A stretch of DNA of 64,000 nucleotides from Shewanella cyperi (GTDB taxonomy: Bacteria > Pseudomonadota > Gammaproteobacteria > Enterobacterales > Shewanellaceae), in NCBI RefSeq assembly GCF_017354985.1, contig NZ_CP071501.1:3263001-3327000 (forward strand). Direction: 5' to 3'. The notes under the pieces were generated by a model. It was not told the origin of the DNA, made no database searches, and was given only the letters and a program-made list of their open reading frames with translations. Below are positions 26,106 to 33,879 of the stretch, piece after piece. The first letter of the stretch is position 1. The number at the start of each line of letters is the position of its first letter. Position numbers and translations under genes: made by a program.

Positions 26106-26891
26106 TTAGTCCGCCAGACCGCGACGGCGCATCAGGGCCAGCAAACCGCGGCACACCAGGGTTTCCATGTCATCGACCCGGTTAACCTGACAGTTGGCCA
26201 TGGGTGCCGGCAGCGCCAAATCCCTCAGGCTGTTGACGCAGCCCTTGAAGTAATCGGCGCTGTTCATCATGCCACCGGCAAGCCAGATCCGGTTGGGATT
26301 GAACAGGTTCACCGCCCAGGCCAACCCCATACCGAGATAGCTGCCGGCCCGGTACAGATCCCCGCCCTGGCTCAGTTTGCGGGCCCTCACCGACTCGCCA
26401 CTGGCCAATTGCTCCAAACTGAACTCCCCCGATTCCGTCATCACCCGGCAATGGCCCAGCTCACCGGCAAAACCGCTGGCACCGCGGAACACCTTGCCGT
26501 TGAGAGCGATGGCCATGCCTATGCCCGTCCCCGACATCAGCAACAGCTCGCAGTCGTGACGCGCATCGCACACGGCTTCGATCCCCGCTTCTATATCGTT
26601 GACGATAAAGGCTAATTGCCCCTTGCATTGGATGTCTTCGGGATTGAGCCCGGTTAAGCCGGGCAAGGACTTACAACTGACCAGGGTGCCATCCCGCACC
26701 AAACCCGGCACGGCAATGGCCAGGCGATAGTTGCTGAGATTGAAATCCTGTTCGAAGGCCTGGATCTGTTCATTCAGATCTCGAATATTAAAACCTTCAC
26801 CTGTGGGAATTTTATATTGTTCTGTGTGCCCCTGGCCCTGCAATTCAAACAGCGCCTTGGTGCCTCCCACGTCGAGCGTTAATGTGTACAT
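26106..26891 (-). CDS. ROK family sugar kinase-like protein lacking the usual zinc motif
   Basis: The second of two adjacent ATG codons (26891) is best spaced from GGAG. The N-terminal phosphate loop (LTLDVGGTKALFEL), the middle ATP/sugar region (LLMSGTGIGMAIALNGKVFR) and the GFAGELGHCRV motif are ROK hallmarks. At about 260 residues it is shorter than typical ROK kinases (about 300). The zinc-binding C-x-CG-x2-GC-x-E segment that normally follows GH is replaced by MTESGEFSLEQL. ROK kinases phosphorylate glucose, N-acetylglucosamine or similar sugars; the substrate here is unknown. It converges on the solute-binding-like gene with a 6-nt gap. Confidence 0.82.
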   Translation of the reverse strand: MYTLTLDVGGTKALFELQGQGHTEQYKIPTGEGFNIRDLNEQIQAFEQDFNLSNYRLAIAVPGLVRDGTLVSCKSLPGLTGLNPEDIQCKGQLAFIVNDIEAGIEAVCDARHDCELLLMSGTGIGMAIALNGKVFRGASGFAGELGHCRVMTESGEFSLEQLASGESVRARKLSQGGDLYRAGSYLGMGLAWAVNLFNPNRIWLAGGMMNSADYFKGCVNSLRDLALPAPMANCQVNRVDDMETLVCRGLLALMRRRGLAD

Positions 26892-27218
26892 CATCTACTC
26901 CACTTGTTCCCCCGCTCTGACCCCGAGCAGGGTTGGCTGAGTGTACCACAGTCCCCCTCCGGGGGCGATGAAATAGGCTTAAGCTTCTGCTTTTTCTAAA
27001 TTTATAGATTTCACCACCAAAATTTTCCTCCGCCGGTACAAGCCCCTTCTGCGACCGATGGAGCCGGGGAAAGGGCCGCCGTGTCAGTGACATAAATCCT
27101 TCACAGCCGACCAGTTTAAAAAAAACAGTCGAACAAAGGATCCTGTCTATACTCATTTCTAGCCCAGGTCATTACGCACAGGGCCGCAAGGAACGCTCTC
27201 ACTTATAGGGACATACTT
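26892..27218. other. Divergent intergenic region with a possible promoter for the redox operon
   Basis: These 327 bases separate the ROK gene from the plus-strand redox operon. A TATACT -10 candidate (27148-27153) lies 66 nt before the ATG; the hexamer 17 nt upstream (ACAGTC) is a poor -35, which suggests an activator. The ribosome site before 27219 is only a weak GGGA. A short GC hairpin (CCCCC/GGGGG) lies near 26953-26965. Confidence 0.35.
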
Positions 27219-27689
27219 ATGCATACCACCTTTTCGGCCGAACCCGGCTTTCAGCAATTCATTTCCCTCTCGGTGCTGTTGACCGGCTTCAACCGCTTCG
27301 AGCTGCTGGGCACGGGCCAGGCAGACAACTATTTCCAGCTCGTTCAACAGCAGTGCCCCGACAAACTGGAGACCCTATTGGCGCTGTTTTCCAGAGCCCC
27401 GGCCGAACCCCAACCCCTCAACGCCTTTATCGAAGTGCAGATAATGCAATCGACCGAACTCGGCCCCCTGGCCCGCAGCCTGATTAAACTCTGGTACCTG
27501 GGTCAATGGGACAGCATCAAGGGCGATGACAGCTTTATTCCCAGCCCTCAAGCCTATCAGGAAGGACTGGTGTGGCAGGCCATTCACGCCCACCCCCAAG
27601 GTGCCAAGCAACAGGGCTTTGGCGCCTGGGCCGAGCCACCGGCGACCGAGCTGTCACAGCCCGACCTGTCACGGGAGGTGGCGCCATGA
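27219..27689 (+). CDS. Sugar/sorbitol dehydrogenase small-subunit-like protein, 156 aa
   Basis: The helix-rich pattern (FQQFISLSVLLTGFNRFELL; LARSLIKLWYLGQWD; QEGLVWQAIHAHPQGAKQQG) with the central WYLG motif fits the FAD-SLDH/gluconate-dehydrogenase small-subunit family. Those subunits stabilise a GMC flavoprotein and normally carry a Tat signal. Here no signal peptide is seen, so the complex may be cytosolic. The stop overlaps the start of the next gene (ATGA), implying coupled synthesis with that flavoprotein. It is the first gene of a six-gene operon. Confidence 0.8.
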   Translation: MHTTFSAEPGFQQFISLSVLLTGFNRFELLGTGQADNYFQLVQQQCPDKLETLLALFSRAPAEPQPLNAFIEVQIMQSTELGPLARSLIKLWYLGQWDSIKGDDSFIPSPQAYQEGLVWQAIHAHPQGAKQQGFGAWAEPPATELSQPDLSREVAP

Positions 27690-29548
27690 ACTTCATCACC
27701 CCAGAACAAGCGGCCGCCAGAGAATACGATCTGGTCATAGTCGGCGGCGGCATTTCCGGTGCCCTGGTCGCCAAGCAACTGACCCGGGCCGGCAAACGCT
27801 GCCTAATAGTGGAAGCGGGCACGGGCGGAGGTGCCAGCTATCAGGGCTACCTCGACTTCCTCGCCACCTATCATCAGGCCACGGTCAAGATCCCCAATGC
27901 GCCCTACCCTGTGAATCCCAACGCGCCCGAGCCCTTGGTGACGGACACCCGTCGTATCAGCGAGGCCCAACCGGATGAGACCGGCTATTTTGTGCAGATG
28001 GGGCCGTTGCCGTTTTCCTCTTCCTACACCACCTATCTGGGGGGCACCACACTGCACTGGCTGGGCACCTCGCTGCGGATGTTGCCGGAAGACTTCAAGC
28101 TGAAAACCCTTTATGGCACCAATCCCGATTGCACCACAGAGTATCGGGACTGGCCCATTGAATACCGCGATCTGGAGCCCTGGTACCGGGCGGCCGAGCG
28201 GGAGCTGGGGGTGTCGGCCGAGGTGGCCGAACAGACGTACCTGGGGGTGGAATTTCCTCCCGGCTATGTGTATCCCATGCACGCCCTGCCCAAGAGCTGG
28301 AGCGACAAGTACCTTGCCAGGCATGTCGATGGCATGCAGGTGCAGGAAGATGGCAAGGGTTACCGCCTCAGGGTCAGGGGTACCCCGGCCTCACGCAACA
28401 GCGTACCCAACCAGGATTATGATGGCGGCCTTGGCTACCAGCCCAGGGGCGCCGTCGGTAACGAAGCCGTGGGCCAACGCTGCATGGGCAACACCAGCTG
28501 CGTGCCCATCTGCCCCATTCAGGCCAAGTACAATGCCCTCAAGACCCTCAGCAGTGCCGATGGCGAACGCCTCGATATAGTGCTGCAGAGTGTGGCGTCG
28601 AAACTCATCATCGACGATGCCAGCCAAGAGGTGACTGCGGTGCGCTTCAAGCACTATGCCAGTCCGGATGTCCCCCAGTTTCAGGAGTACGAGGTACGAG
28701 GCAAGCGCTATGTGCTGGCGGCACACGCTGTGGCCAATGCCGTGCTGCTGATGGCCTCGGACGCCTGCCCCGGCAACCCTGCGCTGGGTCGGCATCTGAT
28801 GGATCACCCCGAGCTGCTGACCTGGGGCAAGGCCAAGGAACCCCTGTGGCCACTGCGGGGGCCACTGGCCACCTCGGGCATTGAAGATTTGCGGGCCGGC
28901 AGTTTCCGCCGCAACCGCGCCGCCTTCCGCATGGAGATGGGCAATGACGGTTGGCTCTGGCCCACGGGGGCGCCCGTGTCCGATGTGCAAACCCTGGTGG
29001 ATGAGGAGCAGTTGTACGGCCCACAGCTCAGGCAACAGTTACAGACCGAGGTCAGCCGCCAATTCCGCTTCGGAATATTGGTGGAGCAGCTTGGGGAGTA
29101 CGACAACAGGGTCAGCATAGATCCCGCCTATGTGGATGCCATTGGCAACTACCGCCCCATCATCCATTACGATCTGTCGCCCTACACCCGCAATGGTTTT
29201 ACCAGGGCATACGAAACGGCCCAGGCCATTTTCGAGCGGGCCGGAATAGAAAATGCCAGCCTCTACAAACCCAGCGACGCAGGGTATTTCCAATGGCGGA
29301 ATCAGGCGCTGACCTTTAACGGTGCCGGCCATTTCGCAGGCACCCACTGCATGGGCGACGATCCCCAAAGCTCGGTGGTTAATCCCAAACAACGTACCTG
29401 GGCCCACCCCAATCTGTATCTGGTCGGTTGCGGCAACATGGTGTCCATGGGCACCTCCAACCCCACCCTGACCATGTCGGCCCTGACCCTGTGGGCGGCG
29501 CAGAATATTCTCGACGATCTCAACGGGGTGACCAATGCGGCACCTTGA
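27686..29548 (+). CDS. GMC oxidoreductase with a cysteine motif suited to an Fe-S cluster (copy 1), 620 aa
   Basis: The ATG at 27686 follows GGGAGG and overlaps the small-subunit stop. Residues 14-45 hold the FAD Rossmann motif (DLVIVGGGISGALVAKQL). Cys266, Cys272 and Cys276 (CMGNTSCVPIC) match the C-x5-C-x3-C pattern that binds a 3Fe-4S cluster in bacterial FAD-glucose dehydrogenase. The C-terminal part has the active-site His region (GHFAGTHCMGDDPQSS) and the GMC ending (LYLVGCGNMVSMGTSNPTLT). It probably oxidises an alcohol or sugar and passes electrons on through the cluster. No signal peptide is present, and no cytochrome c partner is encoded nearby. Confidence 0.88.
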   Translation: MNFITPEQAAAREYDLVIVGGGISGALVAKQLTRAGKRCLIVEAGTGGGASYQGYLDFLATYHQATVKIPNAPYPVNPNAPEPLVTDTRRISEAQPDETGYFVQMGPLPFSSSYTTYLGGTTLHWLGTSLRMLPEDFKLKTLYGTNPDCTTEYRDWPIEYRDLEPWYRAAERELGVSAEVAEQTYLGVEFPPGYVYPMHALPKSWSDKYLARHVDGMQVQEDGKGYRLRVRGTPASRNSVPNQDYDGGLGYQPRGAVGNEAVGQRCMGNTSCVPICPIQAKYNALKTLSSADGERLDIVLQSVASKLIIDDASQEVTAVRFKHYASPDVPQFQEYEVRGKRYVLAAHAVANAVLLMASDACPGNPALGRHLMDHPELLTWGKAKEPLWPLRGPLATSGIEDLRAGSFRRNRAAFRMEMGNDGWLWPTGAPVSDVQTLVDEEQLYGPQLRQQLQTEVSRQFRFGILVEQLGEYDNRVSIDPAYVDAIGNYRPIIHYDLSPYTRNGFTRAYETAQAIFERAGIENASLYKPSDAGYFQWRNQALTFNGAGHFAGTHCMGDDPQSSVVNPKQRTWAHPNLYLVGCGNMVSMGTSNPTLTMSALTLWAAQNILDDLNGVTNAAP

Positions 29549-31340
29549 TTGGCGCAAGGCCGCGAGCAGGCGTTACGACACCCTGATAGTGGGCTCGGGT
29601 TTTGCCGGTGCCATCATGGCCAAGCAATTGGTCCGGGCCGGCCACAGTGTGCTGTTGCTGGAAGCTGGCGCCGGCGAACCCGGAAGTTTTGAGCAGCACC
29701 TGGGCTACGTGGCCAACTTCCAACAGGCGACGGCGAAAACACCCAATTCGCCTTATCCCGATAGCCCCAACGCCCCCCAGCCGGAGGTGACCGATGTGGC
29801 CAGGATCCCGCCCGGCGGGGTGTCGGCCATGGGCTACTTTGTGCAGCAGGGGCCCTATCCCTTCGAAAGCAACTACACCCGGCGCCTGGGTGGCACCTCA
29901 CTGCACTGGTTTGGCAGTTGCCCGCGGATGCTGCCGGAAGACTTTGCCATGGCCAGCCGGTTCGGTCTCGGCGTCGATTGGCCCTGGACCTATGAGGAAC
30001 TGCAGCCCTTTTACAGCCTGGCGGAAGCCGAAATCGGCGTCTCGGCGGATGTGGCCGAGCAGCAATTTCACGGCATTCATTTTCCGCCCGGTTACCAGTA
30101 CCCCATGCACAAGGTGCCCCAAAGCTTCCTCGACCAATGGTTGATGGCAGGTCTCGACACCCTGCGCCTGCCACCGGATGGTCGGGCGGTGCAGATCCGC
30201 TCCATTCCCCAGGCCCGCAACAGCGTCCCCAACCCGGAGCACGCCGATGGTGCCGGTTACCGGCCAAGGGGCGCCGTGGGCGATCCAGCCATCGGGCAGC
30301 GCTGCATGGGCAACTCCAGCTGCATCCCCATCTGCCCTATTCAGGCCAGATACAACAGTTTGAAAACATTGCAGGAAACCCAGGTCGATGTGCTCACCCG
30401 GGCAGTGGTGTCCAGGCTACACATAGACAAGGCCACCGGCAGGATCACCGGGCTGGATTGCAAGGTTTGGCACAGCGATGGGAGCCAGGATCACCAGCTG
30501 GTGCGACTGGAGGCCGACCTGTACGTGCTGGCGGCCAACGCCATAGAAAATGCGGTTTTGCTGTTGGCATCCAACGCCTGCGGCGGCAGCGGCATGCTGG
30601 GGCGCAATTTGATGGATCACCCGGCCATGCTGTCCTGGGGACTGGCGCCCCAAAGCATAGGTGCGTTCCGGGGCCCCGGGCTGACCTCTACCCTGGTGAA
30701 TTACCGCGGTGGCAGCTTCCGCGCCGAACGGGCCGGTTTCGTGTTGGAAATAGGCAACTGGGGTTGGAGCTGGCCCAAAAATGAGCCGGTGGACAGCACC
30801 ACTCAATTTGTCGATGAGCGGGGCCTGTTCGGCACCGAACTCAGGCAACAGCTGGGGCACACAGTGCCAAAGCAAATTCGCTTCGACATGATGACAGAGC
30901 AGCTGCCAAACGCCGGCAACAGGGTCAGCATCAGCGACCACTGGCGCGATGCCATGGGCAATTTCCGCCCGGTGATCAACTACGATGTGGACGATTACAG
31001 CCGTGCCGGTCTGGTGGCCGGCAGGCAGCTGGCCAGGGAGCTGTTTGAACACTTGGGTATTCAGGACTTCACCCGGTTCAGCCCCGATGATCCCGGTTAT
31101 TTCCAATGGCAGAACCAGGGCTATAGCTGGTCCGGCGTTGGCCATGTGGCCGGCACCCATCGCATGGGCAAGAGCGCCAAAGACTCGGTGGTCGACCGCT
31201 ATCAAAGGGCCTGGGACCATCCCAACCTGTTCGTTATCGGCTGCGGCAGCATGCCCACCCTCGGCACCTCCAACCCTACCCTGACAATGACGGCGCTGAC
31301 CTTCGCCACCGCAAAACACATAATTGAAAGGAATCAATAA
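29535..31340 (+). CDS. GMC oxidoreductase with the same cysteine motif (copy 2), 601 aa
   Basis: This is a diverged tandem relative of copy 1. The FAD motif is YDTLIVGSGFAGAIMAKQL; the cluster cysteines are 257, 263 and 267 (CMGNSSCIPIC); and the His region is GHVAGTHRMGKSAKDS. Its gene starts 14 nt inside the end of copy 1. The two proteins keep the same length and architecture but differ around the substrate region. This suggests two related steps or a heterodimer rather than a simple recent duplicate. The best ATG is at 29535. Confidence 0.87.
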   Translation: MRHLDWRKAASRRYDTLIVGSGFAGAIMAKQLVRAGHSVLLLEAGAGEPGSFEQHLGYVANFQQATAKTPNSPYPDSPNAPQPEVTDVARIPPGGVSAMGYFVQQGPYPFESNYTRRLGGTSLHWFGSCPRMLPEDFAMASRFGLGVDWPWTYEELQPFYSLAEAEIGVSADVAEQQFHGIHFPPGYQYPMHKVPQSFLDQWLMAGLDTLRLPPDGRAVQIRSIPQARNSVPNPEHADGAGYRPRGAVGDPAIGQRCMGNSSCIPICPIQARYNSLKTLQETQVDVLTRAVVSRLHIDKATGRITGLDCKVWHSDGSQDHQLVRLEADLYVLAANAIENAVLLLASNACGGSGMLGRNLMDHPAMLSWGLAPQSIGAFRGPGLTSTLVNYRGGSFRAERAGFVLEIGNWGWSWPKNEPVDSTTQFVDERGLFGTELRQQLGHTVPKQIRFDMMTEQLPNAGNRVSISDHWRDAMGNFRPVINYDVDDYSRAGLVAGRQLARELFEHLGIQDFTRFSPDDPGYFQWQNQGYSWSGVGHVAGTHRMGKSAKDSVVDRYQRAWDHPNLFVIGCGSMPTLGTSNPTLTMTALTFATAKHIIERNQ

Positions 31341-31341
31341 G

Positions 31342-32937
31342 ATGAAATTGACCGCCCAACAACAGCAAGCGGCAGAGCAAAGCTTTCAACGGCTCGGCTA
31401 TGTGCAACTGAGCTGCGACAATCCGCTGGAGACCGAACTGCAACAGCTCCGGGAATTGCTGCACAACGCCCTGGTGCTGGAACACGCCACCATCCCCCCC
31501 TACCTGACCATGCTCTACAGCCTGGACACCACTGTGGACTGGCGCATCAGCGAGGTGGTGCGCTCCGTGGTCATAGAGGAAATGCTGCACTTCGTGCTGG
31601 CCGCCAACGTGCTCAATGCCATCAATGGCCAGGTAAAACTAACGGAACCAGGGTTCCTGCCCGATTACCCATCGCGCCTGCCCTATGACATAGATGGCAT
31701 CAAGGTGCGGCTGTTCGGTTTCTCCAGGGAAGCGGTCGCCCAGGGGATGCAGATAGAACATCCCAAATACATACGCCCGGCGGTGGTGGCCAGCCACGAA
31801 TGCAACGCTATGACCATAGGTGAGTTTTATGCCTATATCGAAGCCCGCCTCAGGGCCGCGGTGGAACGCTTTGGCGACACCGCCATCTTCTGCGGCGATC
31901 CCGCCAGGCAGGTGCCGGCACACGTATTTTATTACGATGGCGGCGGCGCCATAGTGCCTGTGACCAACCTCGCCACCGCCGTAGATGCCCTTAAGCTAAT
32001 CACAGATCAGGGCGAAGGCGCCAACAACGGCGTTTGGACCGGGGCAGAAAGCGAGGCCGAAGGCGGCTTTCGTGAGGTGGCCCACTATTTCCGCTTCAAT
32101 GAACTCTTTGAGGAACGTCTGTACCGGGAAGGCGATACAGTGGAAAGCGGCCCAAGCGGCGCGCCCCTGCCCGTGCCCTGGGAGCAGACGGTTCGCATCC
32201 GTCCCAATCTCAAACTCAGCGATTACCCTCCCGGGGAGGCCAAAAATGCCATCGCCGCCTTCAACTGCAAATACTGTGAGCTGCTGGCCCAGCTGCAACA
32301 GGCCCTGAGCGGCTACCCCTTGCTGCTGATGCCTGCCGTGGTGGCCATGTGCAGCCTGCGTGACGACTTCAGGGCCATCACGGCCAATCCCTTACCCGGT
32401 GACGACGGTTTCAACTGTGCCCCTACCTTTGAATACGTTGCCATTAACACCCATTGTCCCAAGGCCCACACTCCCATGACTCAAAGTAATCGCGACACAC
32501 TGGACCTGCTACAGCAGGCCTACAGCCAGGGCAATCTACCGCTGGCCCTGTCCTGCATGACCGAAGACGTCATCTGGGATATCTCAGGCCCGGCCAGCGT
32601 GCCCTATCTTGGCGTGTTTTACGGCCATCAGGGCTTCAGCCGCTTCTGGACCTTGCTTGGGGATACGGTCGCCATCGACAGCGCCGGCATAGAACAGATG
32701 TTTTTCAACGACAATCAGGCCATGGCCTATGGCGGCGAGCAGGGCAAGGCTCTGGCCACAGGTGCCCCCTATCACTACGACTGGGCCCTGAAGTATGAAT
32801 TCGACAATAACCACAAGATTAGTTTGATGCGTCAATACTTTAATCCCAGCGCCATCGTCGCTGCCCTGGCGGCAGAGCCCTATGGCAATGGACCCTTGAG
32901 TCACAAAGCAACAGAAAGGAAGCAAAATCATGAGTAA
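31342..32937 (+). CDS. VioB-type ferritin-like domain fused to a SnoaL/NTF2-like domain, 531 aa
   Basis: The ATG at 31342 follows AAAGGA; an upstream TTG is rejected. Residues about 30-255 form the ferritin-like domain of the VioB/RebD type. The probable iron ligands are Glu47 (LEHATIPPYL), Glu80 and His83 (IEEMLH), Glu161 (TIGEFYAYIE), Glu225 (QGEGAN) and His248 (AHYFRFNEL). VioB-type domains join imine forms of aromatic amino acids in violacein and rebeccamycin synthesis. Residues about 385-515 form a SnoaL-like barrel (YSQGNLPLALSCMTEDVIWD; FYGHQGFSRFWTLLG), a fold used by polyketide cyclases and small-molecule enzymes. I infer oxidative tailoring of a small molecule. Confidence 0.83.
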   Translation: MKLTAQQQQAAEQSFQRLGYVQLSCDNPLETELQQLRELLHNALVLEHATIPPYLTMLYSLDTTVDWRISEVVRSVVIEEMLHFVLAANVLNAINGQVKLTEPGFLPDYPSRLPYDIDGIKVRLFGFSREAVAQGMQIEHPKYIRPAVVASHECNAMTIGEFYAYIEARLRAAVERFGDTAIFCGDPARQVPAHVFYYDGGGAIVPVTNLATAVDALKLITDQGEGANNGVWTGAESEAEGGFREVAHYFRFNELFEERLYREGDTVESGPSGAPLPVPWEQTVRIRPNLKLSDYPPGEAKNAIAAFNCKYCELLAQLQQALSGYPLLLMPAVVAMCSLRDDFRAITANPLPGDDGFNCAPTFEYVAINTHCPKAHTPMTQSNRDTLDLLQQAYSQGNLPLALSCMTEDVIWDISGPASVPYLGVFYGHQGFSRFWTLLGDTVAIDSAGIEQMFFNDNQAMAYGGEQGKALATGAPYHYDWALKYEFDNNHKISLMRQYFNPSAIVAALAAEPYGNGPLSHKATERKQNHE

Positions 32938-33805
32938 CACACAGGATTTGCCAAGCATCCCCTATCCCTTCACCATGCCTTTTTATTACGCCTCGCTGAC
33001 CAATGTGGGCGTGTATTACCTGGTGCCACTGGCACGGGCCGAGGCCTACCTGCAGGGCACTGGCCTGCTGCCGGCCGAGTTCGATGGTCAGGCCCTGGTC
33101 AGTTTTAACTTCCAGCTGTATGCCGGCCAATTTGCCTCGGGTATTGAAGTGCCGGTGGAGCAATGGAGCAGCTGCGGCGCCGCCATTACCCAGGAACTGG
33201 AGCTCAATATTGTCGCCTACCCGGCCAATCGCAAGGACCAGGTGAGCCCCATAGGCTATCGCGAGTTCCTCAGCGACGGCGATCAGACCAAGCTGTACGG
33301 CAACCACAGGGTATGGGTACCCTGCGATGCTGATGTGGCCATCAGCGCCGGCAAGACCCTGTTTGGCGAGCCCAAGTTCAAGACCAGCTTCAAGGTCAAT
33401 CTGTCCTCCCCCAATCCGGTGCGGGAAAATACCCCCATATACAGACCCCAATGGGTCGAAACCTGGGGCTTCAGGGTCGATGATCCCCAAGACAGCAATA
33501 CCGCAATTTTCACCTGCAAGGTGAACACCGCCGGCCTGACGCCAATCCCCGGCAACATCTCGCCCATCACCGAATACGGCACCCATGATGGCAAGCTCAT
33601 AGGTTGTCGCTGGAACATACTCCAGGCCATGAACACCTTCTTTATTCCCCAGGAAAATCCCTGTGCCGTGGACCTGCGCTACGGCGCCAGCGATCACCCG
33701 ATGCGCCGCGACATGGAGACCCTGTTGGCCAACAGCCCCGCGGTGGCGGTGCGCTGCTTTAACTCGGCACCGGCCGCGATCCAGAGCCGGGCCTACTATC
33801 CCTAG
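32930..33805 (+). CDS. Acetoacetate-decarboxylase-like protein, 291 aa
   Basis: The ATG at 32930 lies behind AAAGGA and overlaps the previous stop by 8 nt. The N-terminal half (YYLVPLARAEAYLQGTGLLP; ALVSFNFQLYAG) and the segment AGKTLFGEPKFKTSFKV resemble the acetoacetate decarboxylase superfamily, where a Lys after the G-x-PK motif forms a Schiff base. Here PKFK offers two lysines. Superfamily members also include aldolase-dehydratases acting on keto acids, so the reaction is open. There is no signal peptide. The assignment is by motif only. Confidence 0.65.
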   Translation: MSNTQDLPSIPYPFTMPFYYASLTNVGVYYLVPLARAEAYLQGTGLLPAEFDGQALVSFNFQLYAGQFASGIEVPVEQWSSCGAAITQELELNIVAYPANRKDQVSPIGYREFLSDGDQTKLYGNHRVWVPCDADVAISAGKTLFGEPKFKTSFKVNLSSPNPVRENTPIYRPQWVETWGFRVDDPQDSNTAIFTCKVNTAGLTPIPGNISPITEYGTHDGKLIGCRWNILQAMNTFFIPQENPCAVDLRYGASDHPMRRDMETLLANSPAVAVRCFNSAPAAIQSRAYYP

Positions 33806-33829
33806 ACCCAGAAGCAGCAGGCCAACAGC

Positions 33830-33850
33830 CGCCCCACAGCTCGTGGGGCG
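33830..33850 (+). repeat. 8-bp GC-rich hairpin between the last two genes of the redox operon
   Basis: CGCCCCAC (33830-33837) and GTGGGGCG (33843-33850) form a perfect stem with a 5-nt loop. A TTTCC-GTTTTT stretch follows about 4 nt later, and the ribosome site GGGGG lies 3 nt before the next ATG. It could work as an attenuator that lowers the third GMC gene relative to the first five. Confidence 0.6.
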
Positions 33851-33879
33851 CAACTTTCCGTTTTTACCTTGGGGGTAAC

